64,000 nucleotides of DNA from Pseudomonas laurylsulfativorans (GTDB taxonomy: Bacteria > Pseudomonadota > Gammaproteobacteria > Pseudomonadales > Pseudomonadaceae): the NCBI RefSeq assembly GCF_002906155.1, contig NZ_MUJK01000011.1, positions 1-64,000 of the forward strand, written 5' to 3'. The translations under genes were made by a program, and so were the position numbers. The notes beneath the pieces are model-generated. The model had not been told where the DNA came from. It did not search any database and saw only the letters and a program-made list of their open reading frames with translations. Of this stretch, positions 26,999 through 34,606 are shown one piece after another; position 1 is the first letter of the stretch, and each line of letters starts with the position of its first letter.

Positions 26999-27762
26999 GT
27001 CAGTTGGAAAAGATCTACGGCGTACACGCTGTAGAAGCGTTGTTGCGTCATCACCCGAAACGCGTGAAGCAGATCTGGTTGGCCGAAGGCCGCAATGATC
27101 CTCGGGTCCAGGTGCTGATCGAGCTGGCCAACGAAAACCGGGTCCAGGTCGGCCAGGCCGAGCGCCGCGAAATGGATGCCTGGGTTGAAGGCGTGCACCA
27201 GGGTGTGGTGGCGGACGTGAGTCCTAGCCAGGTCTGGGGCGAGGCGATGCTCGACGAGCTGCTCGATCGCACCGACGGTGCGCCGTTGTTGCTGGTGCTC
27301 GACGGCGTGACCGATCCGCACAACCTCGGCGCCTGCCTGCGCTCCGCCGATGCGGCGGGTGCTCTGGCGGTGATCGTGCCGAAGGACAAGTCAGCGACCC
27401 TGACTCCGGTTGTACGAAAAATTGCCTGCGGTGCTGCGGAAGTGATTCCACTGGTTGCCGTGACCAACCTGGCGCGCACCCTGGAAAAGCTCCAGCAGCG
27501 TGGTTTGTGGGTTGTCGGTACGGCCGGTGAAGCTGAAGTCAGCCTGTATGACCAGGATCTGACCGGTCCGACCATCCTGATCATGGGCGCCGAAGGCAAA
27601 GGCATGCGCCGCCTGACCCGCGAGCATTGCGACTACCTGGTGAACCTGCCAATGGCCGGTAGCGTCAGCAGTCTTAACGTTTCCGTGGCGACTGGCGTTT
27701 GCCTGTTTGAGGCGCAGCGCCAGCGCAGTGTCAAAGCCAAGGCAGCCGCCAAAAAAGCCTGA
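26995..27762 (+). CDS. rlmB: 23S rRNA (guanosine-2251-2'-O)-methyltransferase RlmB
   Basis: A 255-residue SpoU-family (trefoil-knot) methyltransferase that modifies Gm2251 in the peptidyl-transferase centre. Motif 1 NLGACLRSADAAG, motif 2 LIMGAEGKGMRRLTRE and motif 3 PMAGSVSSLNVSVATGVCLFE are all present. Coupled to rnr by an ATGA overlap, the usual Pseudomonas arrangement. Confidence 0.97.
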   Translation: MSQLEKIYGVHAVEALLRHHPKRVKQIWLAEGRNDPRVQVLIELANENRVQVGQAERREMDAWVEGVHQGVVADVSPSQVWGEAMLDELLDRTDGAPLLLVLDGVTDPHNLGACLRSADAAGALAVIVPKDKSATLTPVVRKIACGAAEVIPLVAVTNLARTLEKLQQRGLWVVGTAGEAEVSLYDQDLTGPTILIMGAEGKGMRRLTREHCDYLVNLPMAGSVSSLNVSVATGVCLFEAQRQRSVKAKAAAKKA

Positions 27763-27776
27763 TTCACCCACGACCC

Positions 27777-27880
27777 ACTGTAGGAGCGAGCTTGCTCGCG
27801 AAGGACTCAAGATCAGCGCGGAGTATCAGCTTCCCCGCGTTATCGTTGACGACCTTCGCGAGCAAGCTCGCTCCTACAGT
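27777..27880. repeat. REPIN, GCGAGCTTGCTCGC subtype
   Basis: Two inverted REP arms (actgtaggagcgagcttgct and its complement ending ctcctacagt) between rlmB and the rpsF leader. The rest of the 27763-28077 gap is the rpsF promoter and leader region. Confidence 0.9.
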
Positions 27881-28037
27881 GTTTTGTGGTGTGGCACGAA
27901 TTGGGGCTGTTCAAATAATCACCAATTACCTTGCGCCTCCCTCGTCCCTTCTCTACAATTGCGCCCCTTGCTGTGATGGCAGGCACCAACGTGTCTAGCG
28001 TCCGCAAGTCCATAAGTGTCATTCACTCCTTGTCTGA

Positions 28038-28051
28038 CCGCTTTTGAGCGG
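28038..28051 (+). promoter_or_regulatory. Possible S6:S18 autoregulatory leader hairpin
   Basis: CCGCT (28038-28042) and AGCGG (28047-28051) form a small hairpin 27 bases before the rpsF start, next to further CCG and ACCCG motifs. The S6:S18 complex is known to bind a CCG-bearing hairpin in rpsF leaders of many bacteria; assignment here is tentative. Confidence 0.3.
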
Positions 28052-28077
28052 CAGGCTACAACCCGTAAGGAGCATTC

Positions 28078-28500
28078 ATGCGTCATTACGAAATCATCTT
28101 TTTGGTCCACCCGGATCAAAGCGAGCAAGTCGGCGGCATGGTTGAGCGTTACACCAAGCTGATCGAAGAAGACGGCGGCAAAATCCACCGTCTGGAAGAT
28201 TGGGGCCGTCGTCAACTGGCCTACGCAATCAACAATGTTCACAAGGCTCACTACGTGATGCTGAACGTTGAGTGCACTGGCAAGGCCCTGGCCGAGCTGG
28301 AAGACAACTTCCGCTACAACGATGCAGTGATCCGTAACCTGGTCATCCGTCGCGACGAAGCCGTTACCGGCCAGTCCGAGATGCTCAAGGCTGAAGAAAA
28401 CCGCAGTGAGCGCCGTGAGCGTCGCGACCGTCCTGAGCACGAAGGCGCTGAAAGCGCTGATAGTGATGACAGCGACAACAGCGATAACGCTGACGAGTAA
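28078..28500 (+). CDS. rpsF: 30S ribosomal protein S6
   Basis: A 140-residue ribosomal protein that pairs with S18 on the platform of the small subunit. MRHYEIIFLVHPDQSEQV and HRLEDWGRRQLAYAI are the standard S6 signatures. The C-terminus is a Glu/Asp/Ser-rich acidic tail. AAGGAG lies just upstream of the ATG. First gene of rpsF-rpsR-(membrane protein)-rplI. Confidence 0.99.
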   Translation: MRHYEIIFLVHPDQSEQVGGMVERYTKLIEEDGGKIHRLEDWGRRQLAYAINNVHKAHYVMLNVECTGKALAELEDNFRYNDAVIRNLVIRRDEAVTGQSEMLKAEENRSERRERRDRPEHEGAESADSDDSDNSDNADE

Positions 28501-28528
28501 TCCACGGACCTTTTAAGGAGCCTATCAA

Positions 28529-28759
28529 ATGGCACGTTTCTTCCGTCGTCGTAAATTCTGCCGCTTCACCGCTGAAGACGTGAAAGAGATCGATTACAAA
28601 GATCTCAACACTCTGAAAGCCTACGTATCCGAGACCGGCAAAATTGTTCCAAGCCGCATCACCGGTACCAAAGCTCGTTATCAGCGTCAGCTGGCCACCG
28701 CTATCAAGCGCGCCCGCTTCCTGGCCCTGCTGGCCTACACCGACAGCCACGGCCGCTGA
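28529..28759 (+). CDS. rpsR: 30S ribosomal protein S18
   Basis: A 76-residue basic protein. [14 protein letters not shown] and [21 protein letters not shown] are family signatures. It binds S6 and the 16S central domain. 28 bases after rpsF with AAGGAG upstream. Confidence 0.99.
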
Positions 28760-28795
28760 GACCGGGCAGTCGACACGTAGCAAAGGATTGAATGC

Positions 28796-29689
28796 ATGCG
28801 GGCCATAGCTGAGTTCATCATGCGCGGCCGTATGCAGGCCACTCTGGTAGTGGCTGGATGCGCGGCGATGCCGTTGTTGTATTGGTTGGGTGCTGCCGCC
28901 GGATGCCTTGTGCTCCTGCGGCGCGGATTGAGGGACGCCCTGGGCGTTCTTGCTCTGGGACTGCTGCCGGCATTGGCCTGGTGGCTGTACTCCGACGACC
29001 CACGGGCACTTCTGGTGCTGCTGGGGTCTGCGAGCCTTGCGTTGGTTTTGCGCGCAAGCGAGTCCTGGAACCGCGTGCTGCTGGTCAGCATAGCGATGGG
29101 AGTGGTGTTTTCAGTGGTGTTGGGGATAGCTTTTGCTCCCCAGATCGAGATGCTGGCGCAGGCTTTGATCAAAGTCATGCCGTCGCTACTCGGTGATGTC
29201 TACCAGAAGTTGTCGGTAGACGAACAAGCGCGTTTCGCGTCCCTGATTGCACCGGTCCTGACCGGCCTGATTGCGGCGTTGTTGCAAATCGTCAGCTTGC
29301 TGAGCCTGCTTGTCGGGCGCTACTGGCAGGCGTTGTTGTACAACCCGGGCGGTTTTGGTCGCGAGTTTCGCGCCATCCGCTTCCCGCTGTTGCCGGCGAT
29401 GTTGCTGCTGGCGTGCATGCTTCTGGGGCCGAACATCGGTTCGCAGATGGCCATGTTGACGCCGTTGTGCAGCGTACCGCTGGTGTTCGCCGGGCTGGCC
29501 CTGATTCACGGGCTGGTGGCGCAGAAGCGACTGGCCAGGTTCTGGCTGGTGGGGTTGTACGTGACGCTGTTGCTGTTCATGCAGCTGATCTATCCGTTGC
29601 TGGTGGTCCTGGCCATCGTCGACAGCCTGATTGATTTTCGCGGTCGTTCGGCACCGAAAGATGCCGATAGCGCGAACGGTGAAGGTTAA
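28796..29689 (+). CDS. Integral membrane protein between rpsR and rplI (DUF2232-like)
   Basis: A 297-residue protein with about eight hydrophobic segments and no signal-type cleavage site; the C-terminus (about 280-297) is hydrophilic. It resembles the YybS/DUF2232 membrane family that often sits inside this ribosomal operon in pseudomonads. The function is unknown; its place between S18 and L9 genes means it is co-expressed with ribosomal proteins. Codon use is less biased than its neighbours. The ATG at 28796 is used; another ATG is 4 bases upstream out of frame. Confidence 0.88.
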   Translation: MRAIAEFIMRGRMQATLVVAGCAAMPLLYWLGAAAGCLVLLRRGLRDALGVLALGLLPALAWWLYSDDPRALLVLLGSASLALVLRASESWNRVLLVSIAMGVVFSVVLGIAFAPQIEMLAQALIKVMPSLLGDVYQKLSVDEQARFASLIAPVLTGLIAALLQIVSLLSLLVGRYWQALLYNPGGFGREFRAIRFPLLPAMLLLACMLLGPNIGSQMAMLTPLCSVPLVFAGLALIHGLVAQKRLARFWLVGLYVTLLLFMQLIYPLLVVLAIVDSLIDFRGRSAPKDADSANGEG

Positions 29690-29708
29690 AAGTTAAGAGG
29701 ATTTTCAC

Positions 29709-30155
29709 ATGCAACTGATCCTTCTGGAAAAAGTCACCAACCTGGGCAACCTGGGTGACAAAGTGAACGTTAAGGCTGGTTACGGTCGTAACTACCTGCT
29801 GCCTTACGGCAAAGCTACCGCTGCGACCCCAGCCAACCTGGCTGCGTTCGAAGAGCGTCGCGCTGAGCTGGAAAAAGCTGCAGCAGATCGCAAAGCATCG
29901 GCTGAAAGCCGCGCTGCCCAACTGGCCGAGCTGGAAGTGACCATCACTGCCACCGCTGGCGACGAAGGCAAGCTGTTCGGTTCGATCGGTACTCACGACA
30001 TCGCTGACGCACTGACCGCCTCCGGCGTTGAAGTGCAGAAGAGCGAAGTTCGTCTGCCGAACGGCACCATCCGCAACGTAGGCGAATTCGACGTAGCCGT
30101 GCACCTGCACGCCGAAGTTGAAGCCACCGTACGCGTTGTCGTGGTAGCAGCTTAA
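29709..30155 (+). CDS. rplI: 50S ribosomal protein L9
   Basis: A 148-residue two-domain L1-stalk protein. MQLILLEKVTNLGNLGDKV and VKAGYGRNYLLPYGKA form the N-terminal rRNA-binding domain; a long connecting helix and a C-terminal domain (TGDEGKLFGSIG-like) follow. AAGAGG precedes the ATG. Confidence 0.99.
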   Translation: MQLILLEKVTNLGNLGDKVNVKAGYGRNYLLPYGKATAATPANLAAFEERRAELEKAAADRKASAESRAAQLAELEVTITATAGDEGKLFGSIGTHDIADALTASGVEVQKSEVRLPNGTIRNVGEFDVAVHLHAEVEATVRVVVVAA

Positions 30156-30276
30156 GCAGCACTTGTCGGCTGGCACCCTCGGGTGCTTGCCGGTAACATC
30201 GGGCACGATCCTGTTTACAGGTCGTGCCCTTTGTCTTTCTGGCATCCCAGTTTTTAAATTCTGATTTCAAGTGGCC

Positions 30277-31674
30277 ATGAACGAAATTTCCGCTCCCGAG
30301 CAATACGATCTGCAAACCGCCGCGCTGAAAGTGCCGCCGCATTCCATCGAGGCCGAACAGGCTGTACTCGGTGGTCTGATGCTGGACAACAACGCCTGGG
30401 AGCGTGTGCTCGATCAAGTCTCCGACGGCGATTTCTATCGACATGACCACCGTCTGATTTTCCGTGCGATCGCCAAACTGGCCGATCAGAACTCTCCGAT
30501 TGACGTCGTGACCCTTGCCGAACAACTGGACAAGGAAGGTCAGACGTCGCAGGTGGGTGGCCTCGGTTACCTCGGCGAATTGGCGAAAAACACGCCATCC
30601 GTCGCCAACATCAAGGCTTATGCGCAGATCGTCCGTCAGCGTGCGACGTTGCGCCAACTGATCGGCATCAGCACCGAGATCGCCGACAGCGCCTTCAACC
30701 CGGAAGGTCGCACCGCCGAGGAAATCCTCGACGAAGCCGAGCGCCAGATCTTCGCGATTGCCGAGGCCCGGCCGAAAACCGGTGGCCCGGTGGGTGTGAA
30801 CGATTTGCTGACCAAGGCCATCGATCGCATCGATACGCTGTTCAACACAGACAACGCCATTACCGGACTGTCCACTGGCTACACCGACCTTGATGAGAAG
30901 ACCAGCGGTCTGCAACCGGCTGACTTGATCATCGTCGCCGGTCGTCCGTCGATGGGTAAAACCACGTTCGCGATGAACCTGGTGGAAAACGCCGTACTGC
31001 GCAGCGACAAGGCGGTTCTGGTGTATTCCCTCGAGATGCCAGGCGAATCGCTGGTCATGCGTATGCTGTCGTCTCTCGGTCGGATCGACCAGACCAAGGT
31101 ACGTTCCGGTCAGTTGGAAGATGACGACTGGCCGCGTCTGACCTCGGCGGTCAACCTGCTCAATGACCGCAAGCTGTTCATCGACGACACCGCCGGTATC
31201 AGCCCGTCGGAAATGCGTGCGCGTACCCGGCGTCTGGCGCGTGAGCATGGTGACATCGGCCTGATCATGATCGACTACCTTCAGTTGATGCAGATTCCAG
31301 GCTCCGGCGGCGACAACCGAACCAACGAGATTTCTGAAATCTCGCGTTCCTTGAAAGCCCTGGCCAAGGAATTCAACTGCCCGGTGGTGGCGTTGTCCCA
31401 GCTCAACCGTTCCCTCGAGCAGCGACCGAACAAACGTCCGATCAACTCCGACCTCCGGGAGTCCGGAGCGATCGAGCAGGACGCCGACGTGATCATGTTC
31501 GTGTATCGCGACGAGGTGTATCACCCGGAAACCGAGCACAAGGGCATTGCCGAGATCATCATCGGCAAGCAGCGGAACGGCCCGATCGGCTTTATCCGCC
31601 TGGCGTTCATCGGCAAGTACACCCGATTCGAGAATCTGGCGCCGGGTAGCTATAACTTCGACGACGACGAGTAA
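30277..31674 (+). CDS. dnaB: Replicative DNA helicase DnaB
   Basis: A 465-residue hexameric fork helicase. The N-terminal domain (PPHSIEAEQAVLGGLMLDN) is followed by the RecA-like motor with Walker A GRPSMGKTTFAMN (about 225-237), Walker B LIMIDYLQLM and ELRESGAIEQDADVIMF-like motifs. I prefer ATG 30277; a GTG two codons upstream (30271) is also in frame and neither has a strong ribosome site. It follows rplI, as usual. Confidence 0.97.
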   Translation: MNEISAPEQYDLQTAALKVPPHSIEAEQAVLGGLMLDNNAWERVLDQVSDGDFYRHDHRLIFRAIAKLADQNSPIDVVTLAEQLDKEGQTSQVGGLGYLGELAKNTPSVANIKAYAQIVRQRATLRQLIGISTEIADSAFNPEGRTAEEILDEAERQIFAIAEARPKTGGPVGVNDLLTKAIDRIDTLFNTDNAITGLSTGYTDLDEKTSGLQPADLIIVAGRPSMGKTTFAMNLVENAVLRSDKAVLVYSLEMPGESLVMRMLSSLGRIDQTKVRSGQLEDDDWPRLTSAVNLLNDRKLFIDDTAGISPSEMRARTRRLAREHGDIGLIMIDYLQLMQIPGSGGDNRTNEISEISRSLKALAKEFNCPVVALSQLNRSLEQRPNKRPINSDLRESGAIEQDADVIMFVYRDEVYHPETEHKGIAEIIIGKQRNGPIGFIRLAFIGKYTRFENLAPGSYNFDDDE

Positions 31675-31691
31675 CTGTTGATACAGGGCCT

Positions 31692-31825
31692 CTGTGGTGA
31701 GGGGGCTTGCCCCCGTTGGGTTGCGAAGCGACCCCAAAACCTGCGGTCGCCATTCTCCAGATGAAACGAGTCGGCTGATTTACGACTGCTTCGCAGCCGA
31801 ACGGGGGCAAGCCCCCTCGCCACAG
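31692..31825. repeat. REPIN, GGGGGCTTGCCCCC subtype
   Basis: A longer REPIN: left arm ctgtggtgagggggcttgcc and right arm its near complement ending ctcgccacag, around a spacer of about 90 bases. It lies after dnaB. Confidence 0.88.
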
Positions 31826-31843
31826 GGGTTGTGTGTTGCTCAA

Positions 31844-31899
31844 GGGAGCTGTGCTAAAACAGCTCCCACCAATTTCCGACCACAGCCGTCGGAATTGGT
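31844..31899. other. Two adjacent strong hairpins between dnaB and ygiQ
   Basis: GGGAGCTGT (31844-31852)/ACAGCTCCC (31859-31867) is a perfect 9-bp stem. Directly after it, ACCAATTTCCGAC (31868-31880) pairs with GTCGGAATTGGT (31888-31899) with a one-base bulge. Neither is followed by a clear T-run, so they may be an RNA leader or weak terminators. Confidence 0.55.
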
Positions 31900-31960
31900 C
31901 AAAATTTGTGCTATATTCCGCGCCCGCGAAATTCAATGAAAGCCAACACCGGTTATCGAC

Positions 31961-34264
31961 ATGCAAGCAGCCAAGCCGTTATTTGACTATCCCAAGTACT
32001 GGGCCGAATGTTTCGGGCCAGCGCCGTTCCTGCCCATGAGCAGGGAGGAGATGGATCAGCTCGGCTGGGATTCCTGCGACATCATCATCGTCACCGGCGA
32101 TGCCTACGTCGATCACCCGTCGTTCGGCATGGCGATCATCGGCCGGCTGCTGGAGTCCCAGGGCTTCCGCGTCGGGATCATTGCCCAGCCGAACTGGCAG
32201 TCCAAAGACGACTTCATGAAGCTCGGCGAGCCGAACCTGTTCTTCGGTGTCGCGGCCGGCAACATGGACTCGATGATCAACCGCTACACCGCCGACAAGA
32301 AAATCCGTTCCGACGATGCCTACACGCCGGGTGGACTGGCCGGCAAGCGTCCGGACCGCGCCAGCCTGGTCTACAGCCAGCGCTGCAAGGAAGCCTACAA
32401 GCACGTACCGATCGTGCTCGGCGGCATCGAAGCGTCCCTGCGCCGCATCGCCCACTACGATTACTGGCAGGATCGGGTGCGCAACTCGATCCTGATCGAC
32501 GCCTGCGCCGACATCCTGCTCTACGGCAACGCCGAGCGTGCGATTGTCGAAGTCGCCCAGCGCCTGTCCTACGGTCACAAGATCGAAGACATCACCGACG
32601 TGCGCGGCACCGCGTTCATCCGTCGTGACACGCCGCAAGGCTGGTACGAAGTCGATTCCACGCGCATCGACCGTCCGGGCAAGATCGACAAGATCATCAA
32701 CCCGTACGTCAACACCCAGGACACCCAGGCCTGCGCCATCGAGCAGGAAAAAGGTCCGGTCGAGGATCCGCAGGAAGCCAAGGTCGTACAGATCCTGGCC
32801 AGCCCGCGCATGACCCGCGACAAGACCGTGATCCGTTTGCCGTCGGTGGAGAAGGTCCGCAACGATGCGGTGCTCTACGCCCACGCCAACCGCGTGCTGC
32901 ACCTGGAAACCAACCCGGGCAACGCCCGTGCGCTGGTACAGAAGCATGGCGAAGTCGATGTCTGGTTCAACCCGCCACCGATTCCGATGACTACTGAAGA
33001 AATGGACTACGTGTTCGGCATGCCTTATGCGCGCATTCCGCACCCGGCGTATGGCAAGGAAAAAATCCCGGCCTACGACATGATCCGTTTCTCGGTGAAC
33101 ATCATGCGTGGCTGCTTCGGCGGCTGTACTTTCTGCTCGATCACCGAGCACGAAGGCCGGATCATCCAGAACCGTTCCCACGAGTCGATCATTCGCGAAA
33201 TCGAAGAAATTCGCGACAAGGTTCCCGGTTTTACCGGCGTGATCTCCGACCTCGGCGGCCCGACCGCGAACATGTACCGCATCGCCTGCAAAAGCCCGGA
33301 AATCGAATCCGCGTGCCGCAAGCCATCGTGCGTATTCCCTGGCATCTGTCCGAACCTGAACACCGACCACTCGGCGCTGATCCAGTTGTATCGCAGTGCC
33401 CGTGAATTGCCGGGTGTGAAGAAGATCCTGATCGCTTCCGGCCTGCGCTACGACCTCGCGGTCGAGTCGCCGGAGTACGTCAAGGAACTGGTAACCCACC
33501 ACGTCGGTGGTTACCTGAAGATCGCCCCGGAACACACCGAGGAAGGTCCGCTCAACCAGATGATGAAACCGGGCATCGGCAGCTATGACAAGTTCAAGCG
33601 CATGTTCGAGAAGTACTCCAAGGAAGCGGGCAAGGAGCAGTACCTGATTCCGTACTTCATCGCTGCCCACCCGGGTACCACCGATGAAGACATGATGAAC
33701 CTGGCCCTGTGGCTCAAGGGCAACGGCTTCCGTGCCGACCAGGTGCAGGCGTTCTACCCGTCGCCGATGGCCACCGCCACCGCGATGTACCACTCGGGCA
33801 AGAACCCGCTGCGCAAGGTCACCTACAAGAGTGACGCGGTGACCATCGTCAAGAGCGAAGAGCAGCGTCGTCTGCACAAGGCGTTCTTGCGTTATCACGA
33901 CCCGAAAGGTTGGCCGATGCTGCGTGAGGCCCTGACCCGCATGGGTCGCGCCGACCTGATCGGGCCAGGCAAGAACCAGTTGATTCCTTTGCATCAGCCG
34001 TCGACCGACAGCTACCAGAGCGCCCGTCGCAAGAACTCGACGCCGGCCGGCAGCCACAAGGTCGCAGGGGAAAAAACCACCAAGATCTTGACCCAGCACA
34101 CCGGCCTGCCACCACGCGCGAGCGATGGCGGTAACCCGTGGGACAAGCGCGAACAGGCCAAGGCTGCGGCATTTGCCCGCAACCAGCAGGCAGCCAAGGA
34201 GCGCAAGGACGCGGCCAAAGGCAAAGGGCCAAAGCCGACCCGTAAGCCGGTCGTGCCGCGCTAA
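31961..34264 (+). CDS. ygiQ: YgiQ-family radical SAM protein
   Basis: A 767-residue protein. An N-terminal B12-binding-like region (about 40-350) precedes the radical SAM core, whose cluster motif is CFGGCTFC with Cys385, Cys389 and Cys392 (Cx3Cx2C). A DUF3362-type C-terminal domain and a Lys/Ala-rich basic tail follow. The chemistry must be radical-SAM based, but the substrate of YgiQ proteins is unknown. It stands alone, ended by a strong terminator at 34285. Confidence 0.93.
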   Translation: MQAAKPLFDYPKYWAECFGPAPFLPMSREEMDQLGWDSCDIIIVTGDAYVDHPSFGMAIIGRLLESQGFRVGIIAQPNWQSKDDFMKLGEPNLFFGVAAGNMDSMINRYTADKKIRSDDAYTPGGLAGKRPDRASLVYSQRCKEAYKHVPIVLGGIEASLRRIAHYDYWQDRVRNSILIDACADILLYGNAERAIVEVAQRLSYGHKIEDITDVRGTAFIRRDTPQGWYEVDSTRIDRPGKIDKIINPYVNTQDTQACAIEQEKGPVEDPQEAKVVQILASPRMTRDKTVIRLPSVEKVRNDAVLYAHANRVLHLETNPGNARALVQKHGEVDVWFNPPPIPMTTEEMDYVFGMPYARIPHPAYGKEKIPAYDMIRFSVNIMRGCFGGCTFCSITEHEGRIIQNRSHESIIREIEEIRDKVPGFTGVISDLGGPTANMYRIACKSPEIESACRKPSCVFPGICPNLNTDHSALIQLYRSARELPGVKKILIASGLRYDLAVESPEYVKELVTHHVGGYLKIAPEHTEEGPLNQMMKPGIGSYDKFKRMFEKYSKEAGKEQYLIPYFIAAHPGTTDEDMMNLALWLKGNGFRADQVQAFYPSPMATATAMYHSGKNPLRKVTYKSDAVTIVKSEEQRRLHKAFLRYHDPKGWPMLREALTRMGRADLIGPGKNQLIPLHQPSTDSYQSARRKNSTPAGSHKVAGEKTTKILTQHTGLPPRASDGGNPWDKREQAKAAAFARNQQAAKERKDAAKGKGPKPTRKPVVPR

Positions 34265-34284
34265 GCCGCGCTAGAGCTGAACAG

Positions 34285-34312
34285 AACGCCAACCTTCGGG
34301 TTGGCGTTTTGC
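34285..34312 (+). terminator. Terminator after ygiQ
   Basis: AACGCCAACC (34285-34294), TTCG tetraloop, GGTTGGCGTT (34299-34308) and a T-run: a textbook rho-independent terminator. Confidence 0.95.
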
Positions 34313-34351
34313 ATTTCTGGATTCAAGAAGTGTATCGGGGCAACAGGCCCG

Positions 34352-34418
34352 TTCGCGAGCAGGCTCGCTCCTACAATGAAATGCATTCCCCCTGTAGGAG
34401 CGAGCCTGAACTCGCGAT
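34352..34418. repeat. Two REP halves in outward order
   Basis: A right-type arm (tcgcgagcaggctcgctcct) comes first and a left-type arm (tgtaggagcgagcctgaact) second, the reverse of a normal REPIN. The second arm carries a small insertion. Confidence 0.75.
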
Positions 34419-34552
34419 GAGGCCGGAACTGGCAACCAATTTTTGGTTGATCGCTACATTTATGTGCGCCAGCGCCAAACCATTTCCCTGCATCGCCCGA
34501 TTTTGGTGCTGTACTGCCTCCTGTAACGGGAGAAAGCGCCAGCACCGCTGGA

Positions 34553-34567
34553 TGGCATAAGTCTTGC
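34553..34567 (+). promoter_or_regulatory. Candidate sigma-54 promoter of the transglutaminase/amidoligase cluster
   Basis: TGGCATAAGTCTTGC places GG (34554-34555) and GC (34566-34567) with the obligatory 10-base gap of a -24/-12 promoter, 40 bases before the gene. An inverted repeat GGTGCTG (34505-34511)/CAGCACC (34540-34546) lies just upstream. The remaining stretch from 34419 shows nothing else definite. Confidence 0.5.
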
Positions 34568-34606
34568 GCGCTTTCTCATACGCTCAAGGCTCGCAGGAGG
34601 CACGCC

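Noticed and set aside
29944..31737. 597-codon minus-strand frame opposite rplI and dnaB
   Set aside because: Antisense shadow spanning two genes and an intergenic gap.
31979..34099. 706-codon minus-strand open frame opposite ygiQ
   Set aside because: Antisense to a gene with a clear radical SAM motif; composition is that of a mirror frame.
34285..34606. Small RNA gene upstream of the amidoligase gene
   Set aside because: A terminator is present but it belongs to ygiQ; no promoter followed by a second terminator was found.
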